The position numbers were made by a program, and so were the translations under genes. From contig JASBSY010000017.1 of assembly GCA_030148705.1 (NCBI GenBank), positions 62,001 through 126,000 on the forward strand: a stretch of 64,000 nucleotides of DNA, read 5' to 3'. The notes below the pieces were generated by a model that saw only the letters and a list, made by a program, of their open reading frames with translations, ran no database searches and had not been told where the DNA came from. Positions 1 through 8,876 of this stretch are shown here, piece by piece. How positions within the stretch are numbered: position 1 is the stretch's first letter; each line of letters begins with the position of its first letter. The stretch is from Pukyongia sp. (GTDB lineage: Bacteria; Bacteroidota; Bacteroidia; Flavobacteriales; Flavobacteriaceae).

Positions 1-63
1 TCATTTCCGGAATTCTGGAACCGGATGTCCAAGGCCGGGCTGAACGTACAAATTGTAAGATAA
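1..63 (+). CDS. aroA: 3' end of aroA (EPSP synthase), partial
   Basis: The window opens inside a reading frame that ends with TAA at 61-63. The last residues read SFPEFWNRMSKAGLNVQIVR, which resembles the C-terminus of 3-phosphoshikimate 1-carboxyvinyltransferase (typical ending S-[FY]-P-[ED]-F-[FW]). In Flavobacteriaceae aroA is often found directly before queA, which supports the call. Only 20 residues are visible, so this rests on a short motif plus gene order. Confidence 0.55.
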   Translation, partial: SFPEFWNRMSKAGLNVQIVR

Positions 64-75
64 GTACGGTTTTAC

Positions 76-107
76 TTGACAACCCCTATGTTGAGGTTGT
101 ATATTTG
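76..107 (+). promoter_or_regulatory. Bacteroidota-type promoter of queA
   Basis: The -7 box TATATTTG at 100-107 fits the Bacteroidota consensus TAnnTTTG exactly. A TTG at 76-78 lies 21 bases upstream as a possible -33 element. Transcription would start near 111, so the queA start must lie downstream of that and not at the in-frame ATG at 76. Confidence 0.6.
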
Positions 108-141
108 CAGCTTTTACATTAAAAATTGCACGTCTATGGGA

Positions 142-1191
142 ATGAAACTCTCCAATTTCAATTTTAACTTACCTCCGGAACTACTTGCAGAATATCCTGC
201 TCCAAACCGTGATGAAGCGCGTTTAATGGTGCTTAACCGAAAGGATCGTACCATCGAGCACAAGATGTTCAAGGATCTCATCGACTATTTTAACGAGGAC
301 GATGTGTTGGTACTGAACAACACCAAGGTATTTCCGGCCAGGCTCTTTGGCAACAAGGAAAAGACGGGAGCGCGGATCGAGGTGTTTTTACTTCGGGAAT
401 TAAATTCTGAAACCAGGCTCTGGGATGTACTGGTGGATCCGGCAAGAAAGATCAGAATAGGTAATAAATTATATTTTGGAGAAGACGAATCCCTGGTGGC
501 TGAAGTGATCGACAACACCACATCAAGAGGGCGTACCCTGAGATTCCTCTTTGACGGTTCTTACGAAGAGTTCAGAAATAAACTCACCGAACTTGGTGAA
601 ACACCACTTCCAAAGTACATCAAGCGCGAGGTGGAGCCCGAGGACGCAGAACGATACCAGACGATATTCGCAAGAGAGGAAGGCGCCGTAGCCGCCCCAA
701 CCGCCGGCCTGCACTTTTCGAAACATCTCTTAAAACGACTGGAAATAAAAGGGGTGAATTTTGCCGAAGTGACCCTTCACGTCGGACTGGGTACCTTTAG
801 CCCGGTGGAGGTAGAAGATCTTTCAAAGCACAAGATGGATTCGGAAGAGATCATCATTCCTGAAAAGGCAGTGAAGACCATTAACACGGGTATCGTTCAA
901 AAAAGGCGTATCTGTTCAGTGGGAACAACCGTGATGCGAGCCCTTGAAAGTTCGGTTTCATCTAACAATACCTTGAATAGTTACAGCGGCTGGACCAACA
1001 AGTTTATCTTCCCGCCTTACGAATTTAGTATTGCCAACAGTATGGTAACCAATTTCCATACACCAAAATCCACTTTACTGATGATGGTAGCGGCCTTTGC
1101 CGGCCACGAATTTATCAAAGAGGCCTATGCCGAGGCAATCAAGGAAAAATACAGGTTTTACACCTATGGGGATGCCATGTTGATTCTCTAA
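142..1191 (+). CDS. queA: S-adenosylmethionine:tRNA ribosyltransferase-isomerase QueA
   Basis: QueA transfers and isomerises the ribosyl moiety of S-adenosylmethionine onto 7-aminomethyl-7-deazaguanine in tRNA, giving epoxyqueuosine (queuosine pathway, cytoplasm). The protein reads [20 protein letters not shown] at the N-terminus, with family motifs such as [31 protein letters not shown] and the C-terminal [18 protein letters not shown]. At 349 residues it is of normal length. An in-frame ATG at 76 exists, but it lies upstream of the predicted transcription start and adds 22 residues foreign to the family, so ATG 142 is chosen. A strong terminator follows at once. Confidence 0.95.
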   Translation: MKLSNFNFNLPPELLAEYPAPNRDEARLMVLNRKDRTIEHKMFKDLIDYFNEDDVLVLNNTKVFPARLFGNKEKTGARIEVFLLRELNSETRLWDVLVDPARKIRIGNKLYFGEDESLVAEVIDNTTSRGRTLRFLFDGSYEEFRNKLTELGETPLPKYIKREVEPEDAERYQTIFAREEGAVAAPTAGLHFSKHLLKRLEIKGVNFAEVTLHVGLGTFSPVEVEDLSKHKMDSEEIIIPEKAVKTINTGIVQKRRICSVGTTVMRALESSVSSNNTLNSYSGWTNKFIFPPYEFSIANSMVTNFHTPKSTLLMMVAAFAGHEFIKEAYAEAIKEKYRFYTYGDAMLIL

Positions 1192-1203
1192 AGAAACTCT
1201 TTC

Positions 1204-1230
1204 AAACCCGGTCATCGACCGGGTTTTTTT
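1204..1230 (+). terminator. Rho-independent terminator after queA
   Basis: A perfect 10-bp stem, AAACCCGGTC (1204-1213) with GACCGGGTTT (1217-1226), has a 3-base loop and is followed by a run of T. Confidence 0.9.
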
Positions 1231-1311
1231 ATATTCTGCAGGCAAGATTTTCACAAATCAAAATAAAAAGGTATTTTAGTATACTTATAGCACAACTAAT
1301 CAATACTTTAG

Positions 1312-2970
1312 ATGAGGAAATTACTACTGTATTTCTTTCTTCTGGCCCTGGTTCACACGTCCTATTCCCAGGATGCGGGCAACCAGTATCCCGTTAGTTG
1401 GACTTTGAATCTGCAAACGCGGATGACCCCGGTTGAATTACCTCCGCTGAACCTTTACCAGGTTTACCAGGAAGATCTTATAAATGACAAGGACAAAAGT
1501 AAACCCTGGCGATACGGAATCACTCGTGAAATAACATTAGATCTGAAGAATGACGGCGTACTCACCGAATTGCCCAATGGCGATAAGATCTGGCAGTTAG
1601 CCATAAAATCTCCCAATGCCATAAATCTCAGCGTTAATTTCGACCAATTCTACATTCCCGAGGGCGGGCGACTCTACCTGTACAATGACGACCATTCCGA
1701 TTTTTCGAAGATATATTCAGGGAAGTCGAATCGCCCCAATGAAAAGTTGGGCTCGTGGTTCGTAACGGGAGATATAATCTGGGTGGAATATTTTCAGCCG
1801 CGCTCCGTCGTTGAAGAATCCAAACTGCGAATCGGAGGCTTGATCCACGGGTATCGCATGGGCCGGGTTGAACAGTTCGTTGAAGGCATACGAGGCCTGA
1901 ATGACTCCGGCGATTGCAATTACGATGTGAACTGCCCGGTTGGAGAAGACTTCGATACTAAGAAGGACCTTGTTAAAAAAGCAGTAACCTTGCTGAATCT
2001 GGGGAACGGCTTTCTTTGTTCAGCCGTCCTTATCAATAATACACGGGCCGATAAACGCCCATTTCTACTAACCGGTAATCACTGCCTTGAGAACAGCGAC
2101 CCTACATTTTGGTCGGTGCGCTTTAATTGGGTAAGTCCGGCACCGGTTTGCGGGGTGGAAGGTGACAGTCCGGATGTACAAAGTAATTTTACCATGAGTG
2201 GCGCCGAATTCCGGGCGAGCAATGCTTTAAGCGACTTTGCTTTGGTGGAATTATTTAACGAGATTCCCGATTCATGGGACGTAGCCTTTGCAGGCTGGGA
2301 CAACAGTGATTCAACTCCCGAATTCCAGGTAGGAATTCACCATCCCAACGGCGATATCATGAAGATTTGCAGGGACGACAATCCCGCCGTAAAGGAGAAT
2401 GCCAACGGTACGGAAGTCTGGCTTATAAAAGGTGTTTCGGCCGGTAATGGCAATGGATGGGAAATAGGAACCACAGAGAGTGGGTCTTCCGGTTCTCCGC
2501 TTTTCAATGAAGCGGGATTGATAATTGGTCAACTCTATGCCGGGCAATCCTTTTGTGAAGGAACACAGAACAACGGAGATTACGATGTCTATGGGCGTTT
2601 TGGGGTTTCATGGGATTCCGGGACAGATGAAAGCTCGAGGTTGAGAGATTGGCTGGATCCGATAGGCACCGGGCAATCCACGATAAATTCACTTCAAAAT
2701 ATACTAAGCGTTCCCGATATTCAAACCATAGGAGAGATGCAGATCTATCCTAATCCGGTAAATACGGTCCTGACGGTCATGAATTCGCGCTATCCCGAGC
2801 TTGTGTATCGTTTTTACGACGTGTCGGGACAGCAATTACTCATAGGTTCCTTGTCGAACACCATGAATACGATCAATGTAGAATCGTATGCGCATGGCGT
2901 TTATTTCCTTCAGCTTATCGATGAGGCCAGCGGGGACAGTATTACCAAAAAGATAATAGTTAACAGATAG
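1312..2970 (+). CDS. Secreted trypsin-fold serine protease with T9SS sorting domain
   Basis: A 552-residue exported protein with a signal peptide ending ...LALVHTSYSQ (about residues 1-20). The central part looks like the lysyl-endopeptidase/trypsin fold: a catalytic His in LTGNHC, a likely Asp in SDFALVEL, and a catalytic Ser in SGSSGSPLF, in the usual His-Asp-Ser order. Several cysteines probably form disulfides. The C-terminal 80 residues, starting IYPNPVNTVL and ending KIIVNR, are a type A T9SS sorting domain, so the protein is expected to cross the outer membrane and be cell-surface bound or released. It has its own terminator at 2993-3022. Substrate specificity cannot be read from the sequence. 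Confidence 0.85.
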   Translation: MRKLLLYFFLLALVHTSYSQDAGNQYPVSWTLNLQTRMTPVELPPLNLYQVYQEDLINDKDKSKPWRYGITREITLDLKNDGVLTELPNGDKIWQLAIKSPNAINLSVNFDQFYIPEGGRLYLYNDDHSDFSKIYSGKSNRPNEKLGSWFVTGDIIWVEYFQPRSVVEESKLRIGGLIHGYRMGRVEQFVEGIRGLNDSGDCNYDVNCPVGEDFDTKKDLVKKAVTLLNLGNGFLCSAVLINNTRADKRPFLLTGNHCLENSDPTFWSVRFNWVSPAPVCGVEGDSPDVQSNFTMSGAEFRASNALSDFALVELFNEIPDSWDVAFAGWDNSDSTPEFQVGIHHPNGDIMKICRDDNPAVKENANGTEVWLIKGVSAGNGNGWEIGTTESGSSGSPLFNEAGLIIGQLYAGQSFCEGTQNNGDYDVYGRFGVSWDSGTDESSRLRDWLDPIGTGQSTINSLQNILSVPDIQTIGEMQIYPNPVNTVLTVMNSRYPELVYRFYDVSGQQLLIGSLSNTMNTINVESYAHGVYFLQLIDEASGDSITKKIIVNR

Positions 2971-2992
2971 GCTGAAACTTCAGATCGGACAT

Positions 2993-3022
2993 ACCTTACT
3001 TCATCCGAGAGTAAGGTTTTTT
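2993..3022 (+). terminator. Terminator after the secreted protease
   Basis: An 8-bp stem, ACCTTACT (2993-3000) with AGTAAGGT (3010-3017), has a 9-base loop and a T tract to 3022. The T tract sits where the -33 element of the rlmN promoter would be, so terminator and next promoter are fused. Confidence 0.8.
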
Positions 3023-3043
3023 AATATACTTATGGTACTTTTG
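3017..3043 (+). promoter_or_regulatory. Promoter of rlmN, nearly leaderless
   Basis: The -7 box TACTTTTG at 3036-3043 matches TAnnTTTG, and a T-rich stretch at 3017-3022 lies where the -33 element is expected. The predicted start point (about 3047) is only some 4 bases before the rlmN ATG at 3051. Confidence 0.6.
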
Positions 3044-3050
3044 CGGCAGG

Positions 3051-4091
3051 ATGAGCACAGACAAGAAGGATATACGCGCACTATCAAAAACCGAACTACA
3101 GGATTTCTTCGAAAGCCAGGGAGATAAACGTTTTCGTGGGGACCAGGTTTACGAATGGCTTTGGAATAAAGGCGTTCATGACTTTGGTGATATGACCAAT
3201 ATCTCAAAATCCACCCGTGCACAACTTGAAGCTAATTTTGTGATCAATCATATTGAGGTTGACAGCCTTCAGAAGAGTAGCGACGGAACCGTGAAGAACG
3301 CGGTTAAATTGCATGACGGCCTTGTAGTGGAATCGGTTCTCATCCCTACCAAGTCCAGAACCACGGCCTGTGTTTCCTCCCAGGTGGGATGTAGTCTGGA
3401 TTGCAAATTCTGCGCAACAGCCAGGTTAAAGCGAATGCGTAACCTTAACCCCGATGAGATCTACGATCAGGTGGTAGCCATCGACAGGGAAAGTAGGTTA
3501 TATCACCAACGACCGCTTTCCAACATTGTATTTATGGGGATGGGAGAACCTCTTATGAACTATAAGAATGTACTGGCAGCCATCGAAAAGATCACTTCCG
3601 AAGAAGGCCTGGGGATGTCGCCAAAACGAATTACACTTTCAACTTCGGGAGTGCCAAAGATGATCAGGAAGTTGGCCGATGATAAGGTTAAGTTTAAATT
3701 GGCAGTGTCGCTGCATTCGGCCATTCAGGAGAAACGCGAAACCATCATGCCCTTTGCCAAACAATTTACCCTTACCGATCTCAAGGAATCGTTGCAATAC
3801 TGGTACAGTGAAACCAAACAGCGCATTTCGTACGAATACGTGGTTTGGAAGGGGATTAACGACACTCAGGAAGATATCGATGCGCTGATTCAGTTTTGTA
3901 AATATGCACCCTCCAAGGTAAACCTGATCGAGTACAACCCAATAGACGATGGCGAATTTCAGCAGGCCGATAACGCAGCCATCGATACTTATATCAACGC
4001 CCTCGAGGCGAACAGGATTCCGGTCACGGTTCGGAGGAGCAGGGGGAAGGATATCGACGCAGCCTGTGGACAGCTGGCCAATAAGCATTAA
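3051..4091 (+). CDS. rlmN: Dual-specificity 23S rRNA/tRNA adenine C2 methyltransferase RlmN
   Basis: A radical-SAM enzyme that methylates C2 of A2503 in 23S rRNA and of A37 in some tRNAs. The [4Fe-4S] motif CxxxCxxC is seen as CSLDCKFC, and a GMGEPLMNY motif binds SAM. The resolving cysteine near the C-terminus is in AACGQLANKH, and the methyl-carrying cysteine region is in the family position. Length 346 residues is normal. The start is 7 bases after the -7 box, so the transcript probably has almost no leader. Confidence 0.95.
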   Translation: MSTDKKDIRALSKTELQDFFESQGDKRFRGDQVYEWLWNKGVHDFGDMTNISKSTRAQLEANFVINHIEVDSLQKSSDGTVKNAVKLHDGLVVESVLIPTKSRTTACVSSQVGCSLDCKFCATARLKRMRNLNPDEIYDQVVAIDRESRLYHQRPLSNIVFMGMGEPLMNYKNVLAAIEKITSEEGLGMSPKRITLSTSGVPKMIRKLADDKVKFKLAVSLHSAIQEKRETIMPFAKQFTLTDLKESLQYWYSETKQRISYEYVVWKGINDTQEDIDALIQFCKYAPSKVNLIEYNPIDDGEFQQADNAAIDTYINALEANRIPVTVRRSRGKDIDAACGQLANKH

Positions 4092-4092
4092 G

Positions 4093-4120
4093 AAAGCGGC
4101 TCGAAAGCCGCTTTTAAAAA
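4093..4120. terminator. Bidirectional terminator between rlmN and a convergent T9SS gene
   Basis: A 9-bp stem, AAAGCGGCT (4093-4101) with AGCCGCTTT (4106-4114), has a CGAA loop and T-rich flanks on both strands. It can serve rlmN on the + strand and the gene ending at 4142 on the - strand. Confidence 0.85.
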
Positions 4121-4141
4121 TTTTAATGCTGTTAAGTCAAA

Positions 4142-4999
4142 TTATCTTCTGATGATCTTAACCGACTTTCTCTGACCGTTGATAGTGATCGTAGCCACAT
4201 ACACACCTGAATTTAGTGCAGACAGGTCGATAGTCTCGGTGGTATTAGAAAGCTTCTGAGAAATGATCTGTTGTCCAACAATGTTGTACAAGCTAATGCT
4301 TTCCAATGGCTCGTTAGCACTTAGTTGAAGCAGATTGTTGCTGTCAACGAAATATCTGAAACCGCTGAAGCTCTCATCGCCTACGGAAAGAATACCATCT
4401 ACAACAACATCATCGATAATTACAGAATTCTCATCGATAGTGTCGTAGTGTCTGAAAGTTAGATAAACAACTTGTCCGTCGTACGCAGAAGCATCGATGG
4501 AAACAAAAGCTGCAGAAGCAGAACCATCAGCCTGGTCGCAAGGAGCATCATCACCAACAGTTCTGGTAGTGATTGGAGTCTCGTTTACGATATCAGTTGG
4601 GTCGTTCGAAGTTGTAAGGTAGATAGAATATTTATCTGCGATGAACATTCCGTTTGTCTGGTACGATCCAACAAGGTAGTCGATAGTAGTACCGGTTACA
4701 TTTGTCAGGTCAAGAGGATCCTTAGTGATAAGGAAGTTATCGGGCATAAATGCCGTTCCTTCCCATGAATCTGAGTCTGCGGCCTGAGATTGCATTGGGT
4801 GAGCGGGTGCGTTGTTAGTTGCGTAATCCAACATATCTGCAACTTCCCAGAAGTTTCCGTCACCATCCTGGTCGATGGACTCCCATTGCATATATACAGT
4901 CGAGCCTGTTGTTTCAGCGTTAAAGTCGTCGCTGAAAATCTGCGCATTCATTGTAAAAGCAATGCAAAATGCTGCTAAAAATAAAGTAGTTTTTTTCAT
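4142..4999 (-). CDS. Secreted protein, choice-of-anchor-J-like domain plus T9SS sorting domain
   Basis: A 285-residue protein with a signal peptide (MKKTTLFLAAFCIAFTMNAQ), a beta-rich domain from about residue 22 to 205, and a T9SS sorting domain at the end (SLYNIVGQQIIS through KIIRR). The beta-rich part has hallmarks of the cleaved-adhesin/choice-of-anchor J fold: an early DDFN motif, paired WE and DNFLITKDPLDL segments, YSIYLTTS, and a final IIDDVVVDG. This fold usually binds carbohydrate or protein at the cell surface, but the ligand here is unknown. It has its own promoter (5032-5062) and a terminator shared with rlmN. Confidence 0.75.
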   Translation of the reverse strand: MKKTTLFLAAFCIAFTMNAQIFSDDFNAETTGSTVYMQWESIDQDGDGNFWEVADMLDYATNNAPAHPMQSQAADSDSWEGTAFMPDNFLITKDPLDLTNVTGTTIDYLVGSYQTNGMFIADKYSIYLTTSNDPTDIVNETPITTRTVGDDAPCDQADGSASAAFVSIDASAYDGQVVYLTFRHYDTIDENSVIIDDVVVDGILSVGDESFSGFRYFVDSNNLLQLSANEPLESISLYNIVGQQIISQKLSNTTETIDLSALNSGVYVATITINGQRKSVKIIRR

Positions 5000-5031
5000 A
5001 ATAATTTTTTTCTATAAGTTAATAATTATCA

Positions 5032-5062
5032 CAAATCTAAATATTTCTCAGCATAAGTCAAA
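5032..5062 (-). promoter_or_regulatory. Consensus promoter of the T9SS protein at 4142-4999
   Basis: On the - strand TTTG (5059-5062) is followed after 19 bases by TAGATTTG (5032-5039). This is a textbook match to the Bacteroidota -33/-7 promoter, the best in the window. The predicted leader is about 29 bases. Confidence 0.8.
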
Positions 5063-5216
5063 TGTTGCCGGGTTAATTTTTACCCAAAAGAACAAAAGAT
5101 CCATATCGGTAATATGTTTTTTATATTGAGGTTATACCGTGGATAGCATTTTACGATTTCTATATCTGCAATATTGATATGTCAATTGGATTTCCGAATG
5201 TAGATTAAAAAAAATG

Positions 5217-5224
5217 TATTTTTG
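5217..5224 (+). promoter_or_regulatory. -7 box of the polyprenyl synthase gene
   Basis: TATTTTTG matches TAnnTTTG. The ATG at 5235 lies 11 bases beyond the box, so the leader would be about 7 bases. The -33 element is weak (TTTC near 5191). Confidence 0.5.
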
Positions 5225-5234
5225 AGACCGTATC

Positions 5235-6212
5235 ATGAAGATAGTATCTCAAATAAAACTACCTATTGAGAACGAAATGGAGCTGTTCGAGAAAAAGTTC
5301 TCGGGTGCCATGTCTTCCAAGGTTTCGCTTTTAAATCGAATTACCCATTATGTGGTGAACAGAAAGGGCAAGCAAATGCGCCCCATGTTTGTTTTCCTGG
5401 TCGCCAAATTGGTGAATAAGGGCGAAGTGAATGAACGCACCTATCGCGGGGCGTCTGTAATCGAACTTATACATACAGCCACTCTGGTGCACGACGATGT
5501 AGTGGACGACAGCAATCGCAGGCGTGGTTTCTTTTCCATAAATGCCCTTTGGAAGAACAAGATCGCTGTTCTTGTTGGCGATTATTTGCTCTCCAAAGGT
5601 CTACTTCTCTCTATCGATAACGACGATTTCGACCTGCTTAAGATCATTTCGGTTGCCGTACGGGAAATGAGTGAAGGCGAATTGCTTCAGATTGAAAAGG
5701 CAAGACAGTTGGATATAACGGAAGAAGTGTATTTCGAGATCATTCGTCAGAAAACCGCAACCCTCATCGCAGCCTGCTGTGCCATGGGAGCGCAATCGGT
5801 GAGAGCAGATAAAGAAGTGGTTGAACGCCTTCGATATTTCGGGGAACTAATAGGAATGGCTTTCCAGATTAAAGACGATCTTTTCGATTACGGGGAAGAG
5901 AAGATCGGTAAACCCACCGGAATCGATATCAAGGAGCAAAAAATGACCCTACCTTTAATCCACTCGCTAAACCAGGCAGATCCATCCAAAAAGCGATGGC
6001 TGATCAACTCGGTAAAGAATCACAACAAAGACAAGCAGCGGGTAAAGGAAGTTATTGCCTATGTTAAATCTTCCGGCGGCCTTGAATATGCAGTGGAACA
6101 AATGAAAGCGTATCGGGATCGGGCACTCGAAATCATGAATACCTTTCCGGATTCGGATTATAAAGCCTCCCTGGAGCTCATGGTCAACTACGTGATAGAT
6201 CGCAAGAAATAA
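5235..6212 (+). CDS. Polyprenyl (all-trans) diphosphate synthase
   Basis: A cytoplasmic isoprenoid chain elongase that condenses isopentenyl diphosphate onto an allylic diphosphate, most likely making the menaquinone side chain. The first Asp-rich motif is DDVVDD (in LVHDDVVDDSNRRRG) and the second is DDLFDYG, with KGKQMRP upstream and GKPTGIDIKEQKMTLP downstream, all typical of the trans-prenyltransferase family. Length 325 residues is normal. Chain length cannot be deduced with certainty. Flavobacteria generally use MK-6, so a hexa- or heptaprenyl product is inferred. Candidate names are ispB or hepT-like. Confidence 0.9.
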   Translation: MKIVSQIKLPIENEMELFEKKFSGAMSSKVSLLNRITHYVVNRKGKQMRPMFVFLVAKLVNKGEVNERTYRGASVIELIHTATLVHDDVVDDSNRRRGFFSINALWKNKIAVLVGDYLLSKGLLLSIDNDDFDLLKIISVAVREMSEGELLQIEKARQLDITEEVYFEIIRQKTATLIAACCAMGAQSVRADKEVVERLRYFGELIGMAFQIKDDLFDYGEEKIGKPTGIDIKEQKMTLPLIHSLNQADPSKKRWLINSVKNHNKDKQRVKEVIAYVKSSGGLEYAVEQMKAYRDRALEIMNTFPDSDYKASLELMVNYVIDRKK

Positions 6213-6309
6213 GGAATTTACTACCGCCCCTATTTTAATTTTCAGTTCCGGGCAACCATTCTCAGAAAATGGTCGTCTTTATAAATAGAAGCAACTAGCG
6301 AAGCACAAA

Positions 6310-6876
6310 TTGAAACTGGTATCATTACATAAGAACTATTCGACGCTGATCAAGAAGGTATCCCAGGGTAACCGGAAGGCACAACACGAACTCTTCGAGT
6401 TGTTCGCGGCTCGTATGCTGAGTGTATGCAGGCAATATATGAAAAGCAATGACCTGGCCGAAGAAGTTATGCTGAATGGCTTTTTTAAAGTGATCACCAG
6501 GATCGACAGCTATGCGGGGCAGGGGAGTTTTGAAGGATGGATACGACGGATCATGGTAAACGAAGCCCTGAGTGAGTTAAGAAGAAGGAAAAAATTACAG
6601 TTCGATGATGAATCGGCCCTTGAAAACTCCCTGGAACACTCAGCCTATATAGAAACCGAACTGGAAGTTAAGGAACTTCAAAACCTAATTGATGCGCTTC
6701 CGAACGGCTATAAAACCGTTTTTGTGCTGTATGCGGTTGAAGGATATAAACACAGTGAAATTGCCGAGTTGTTACAGATATCGGAAGGAACATCAAAATC
6801 ACAGCTTTCAAAGGCAAGGGCTATGTTGCAGGCCATGGTAAGCAAACAAAATACAACTAGTTATGGAACCCATTAA
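6310..6876 (+). CDS. RNA polymerase ECF-type sigma-70 factor
   Basis: A 188-residue sigma factor with region 2 (KAQHELFELFAARMLSVCRQ, then AEEVMLNGFFKVI) and region 4 (LPNGYKTVFVLYAVEGYKHSEIAELL, SEGTSKSQLSKAR). The start is a TTG at 6310. No better ATG exists upstream of region 2, so the exact start is uncertain. The next gene overlaps by 14 bases, and the three genes 6310-8769 form a sigma / membrane partner / outer-membrane barrel unit common in flavobacteria. Its target promoters are unknown. Confidence 0.85.
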   Translation: MKLVSLHKNYSTLIKKVSQGNRKAQHELFELFAARMLSVCRQYMKSNDLAEEVMLNGFFKVITRIDSYAGQGSFEGWIRRIMVNEALSELRRRKKLQFDDESALENSLEHSAYIETELEVKELQNLIDALPNGYKTVFVLYAVEGYKHSEIAELLQISEGTSKSQLSKARAMLQAMVSKQNTTSYGTH

Positions 6877-7660
6877 GATAGAAGACAAGATGCGGGAAAA
6901 ATTCCAGGAAAGGGAATTACAACCTTCGGAGGATGCATGGAAACGCTTAGAAGCAAGGCTTGGACCGGCTCAAACGAATGAAGGAAGCCGCAAAACATGG
7001 ATGGCTGTAGCCGCAGCGTTTATCGGGATAGTGCTTTTAGCCACCCTGATCTTCAATAATGACCAGGTGGTGCAGGGGACGGAACTGGTAGACCGGGAAT
7101 CTGGCCCGGTACCGGATGAAAAGAATAAACAGGAGATGGACCGGGACCTTTTAGTGCCGGCCGTTGAAGAGAATTCTTCAATAGCTGAAGAGGAAGTTTC
7201 GCCACAACAGATACAAAGGTCTAAACCGCAGCAGTTAATGCCAAAGGTATCAGATAAAAATGTGGTTTCTGAAAAGGGAAAGGATGAATTTTCTGAAGCC
7301 ATAGCCGCAAACACCGACGATCGCAAAACGGAAAAAGTTGAAAAGGCCGTTCTGTCTCCTCTGTCCAAAGAAGCTGCTTTTGAAGAATTAAAGGTTGAAG
7401 AAATCGTGGCTGAAGTTAAGAAGCTGGAGGCAACAGACGGCACCATCACCCCCGCAGAAATTGATGCCTTATTGGCACAGGCCCGGCGGGAAATTGCAAC
7501 CAATCGCATCCTTAATTCATCATCGGGAACCGTCGATGCAGCTGCCCTGCTACAGGACGTGGAGATTGAACTTGAAAGGAGTTTCAGAGACAGGGTCTTT
7601 GATGCACTGGGCGACGGGTATAAGAAAATAAGAACAGCAGTTGTAGAACGTAACTATTAA
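6863..7660 (+). CDS. Membrane protein with one helix, probable partner (anti-sigma-like) of the ECF sigma factor
   Basis: A 265-residue protein with a short cytoplasmic N-terminus that includes the conserved pattern PSEDAWKRLEARL. One transmembrane segment follows (WMAVAAAFIGIVLLATLIF, about residues 49-67), and then a long, charged, low-complexity Glu/Lys-rich domain. The gene overlaps the sigma factor by 14 bases, so they are translationally coupled. The arrangement (sigma-binding N-terminus, one helix, outer domain) is what one expects of an anti-sigma factor, but no ZAS motif is present, so the role is inferred from context. Confidence 0.6.
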   Translation: MEPIKIEDKMREKFQERELQPSEDAWKRLEARLGPAQTNEGSRKTWMAVAAAFIGIVLLATLIFNNDQVVQGTELVDRESGPVPDEKNKQEMDRDLLVPAVEENSSIAEEEVSPQQIQRSKPQQLMPKVSDKNVVSEKGKDEFSEAIAANTDDRKTEKVEKAVLSPLSKEAAFEELKVEEIVAEVKKLEATDGTITPAEIDALLAQARREIATNRILNSSSGTVDAAALLQDVEIELERSFRDRVFDALGDGYKKIRTAVVERNY

Positions 7661-7707
7661 TATATTCATCAATCACGCCTTGTAACAAAGGCATAAAATC
7701 CGAACAC

Positions 7708-8769
7708 ATGAGACTTATTAAATTTTGCACCGTCATAACGGTGTGGGTACTGAGTATTGCCTTTATCCAGGCACAGGAATCTGAAGTGAGTAAGCAACTA
7801 GAGCTCCTTGAAGCCATGAAAGAAGTGGTTATTTCAGAAGAGAAGGATGCCCTTAAAACTGACGTGGAGAACATAAACGACCGCTATGATAGCAATCTCA
7901 TCACTCAAAACGAAGCAGAAGAACTAAAACAAACTGCGGCCCAAAAACACGCCTTAAATATCGAGAATCGCCTGGCCATCATCGAAAATAAAATTGCCCT
8001 GCTGGTGCGTAACGATTCGGTGGAAGTGCTGGATGAAGCTGGGGATCGCTTTGTTTTGAGGATTGGCAGCGAAGAAGACGACGACGAACCCTTTTTCTAT
8101 ATAGGGAAAGATAACCGGTCTCGGAAATACGACCGTCGAACCACCAGCGACTTCGTGCTTGCCGTAGGTTTTAATAACGCAATAATAGATGGAGAATTGG
8201 GGGATGACATTTATAAGTTGGCAGGAAGCAGATTTGCAGAAATCGGCTGGGCCTGGAAAACCAGGGTATTCAAAGAAACCAATTGGCTAAGGGTAAAATA
8301 CGGCCTGTCCTTTCAGTTCAACGGCTTAAAACCCAAGGACAACCAATACTTTGTTGATACCGGCTCCGAAACGGTGCTGGAAACCTTCGACCGCGACCTG
8401 GATAAATCCAAATTCCGCCTGGACAACCTGGTCGTGCCCGTACACTTTGAGTTCGGGCCCTCAAAGAAGATAGAACACGACGATTATTTCCGATACTCCA
8501 CCCATAACCAGGTGAAACTAGGGCTTGGAGGCTATGCAGGTATAAAATTAGGAGCTCGGCAGAAATTACATTATGACGATATGGGCCAGGATGTTGAACT
8601 CAAGGAAAAAGGTAACTTCAACACCAACAATTTTATCTATGGGGTAAGTGCCTATCTGGGATGGCGGGATACTGCCTTATACGTTAAATACGACCTGAAC
8701 ACCATCTTTAAGGACAACCCGGTGGAACAACGCAATATCTCCCTGGGTCTGCGATTCGATATGGATTAA
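7708..8769 (+). CDS. Outer-membrane beta-barrel protein, unknown function
   Basis: A 353-residue exported protein. A signal peptide (MRLIKFCTVITVWVLSIAFIQAQ) is followed by a helical, probably coiled-coil segment (about 24-110, rich in E, K, L, N) and then alternating beta strands ending in GLRFDMD, a terminal aromatic strand typical of outer-membrane barrels. Third gene of the sigma/partner/barrel unit, followed by a terminator. The function is unrecognised. A barrel of the PorT/OMP_b-brl type is the closest description. Confidence 0.6.
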   Translation: MRLIKFCTVITVWVLSIAFIQAQESEVSKQLELLEAMKEVVISEEKDALKTDVENINDRYDSNLITQNEAEELKQTAAQKHALNIENRLAIIENKIALLVRNDSVEVLDEAGDRFVLRIGSEEDDDEPFFYIGKDNRSRKYDRRTTSDFVLAVGFNNAIIDGELGDDIYKLAGSRFAEIGWAWKTRVFKETNWLRVKYGLSFQFNGLKPKDNQYFVDTGSETVLETFDRDLDKSKFRLDNLVVPVHFEFGPSKKIEHDDYFRYSTHNQVKLGLGGYAGIKLGARQKLHYDDMGQDVELKEKGNFNTNNFIYGVSAYLGWRDTALYVKYDLNTIFKDNPVEQRNISLGLRFDMD

Positions 8770-8792
8770 ACACCTATGGCGATTGGATAACG

Positions 8793-8824
8793 AAGAGGCC
8801 TTATTTTTTAATAGGGCCTTTTTC
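8793..8824 (+). terminator. Terminator after the outer-membrane barrel gene
   Basis: AAGAGGCC (8793-8800) pairs with GGCCTTTT (8815-8822) in an 8-bp stem with one G-U pair, followed by T residues. Confidence 0.7.
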
Positions 8825-8876
8825 GTCTAAACTTTAAAATAATGGTATTTTTACCTACGCATCCAATTGTTACTTT

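Noticed and set aside
76-141. N-terminal extension of QueA from ATG 76
   Set aside because: It overlaps the predicted promoter (-7 box 100-107) and adds 22 residues with no family similarity; ATG 142 begins the conserved sequence.
3639-4088. 149-codon open frame opposite rlmN
   Set aside because: It is antisense to a certain gene, has no recognisable motif and reflects the codon bias of the + strand gene.
6970-7509. 179-codon Ser-rich frame opposite the anti-sigma-like gene
   Set aside because: Its low-complexity Ser/Thr composition mirrors the Glu/Lys-rich codons on the other strand; there is no start context or motif.
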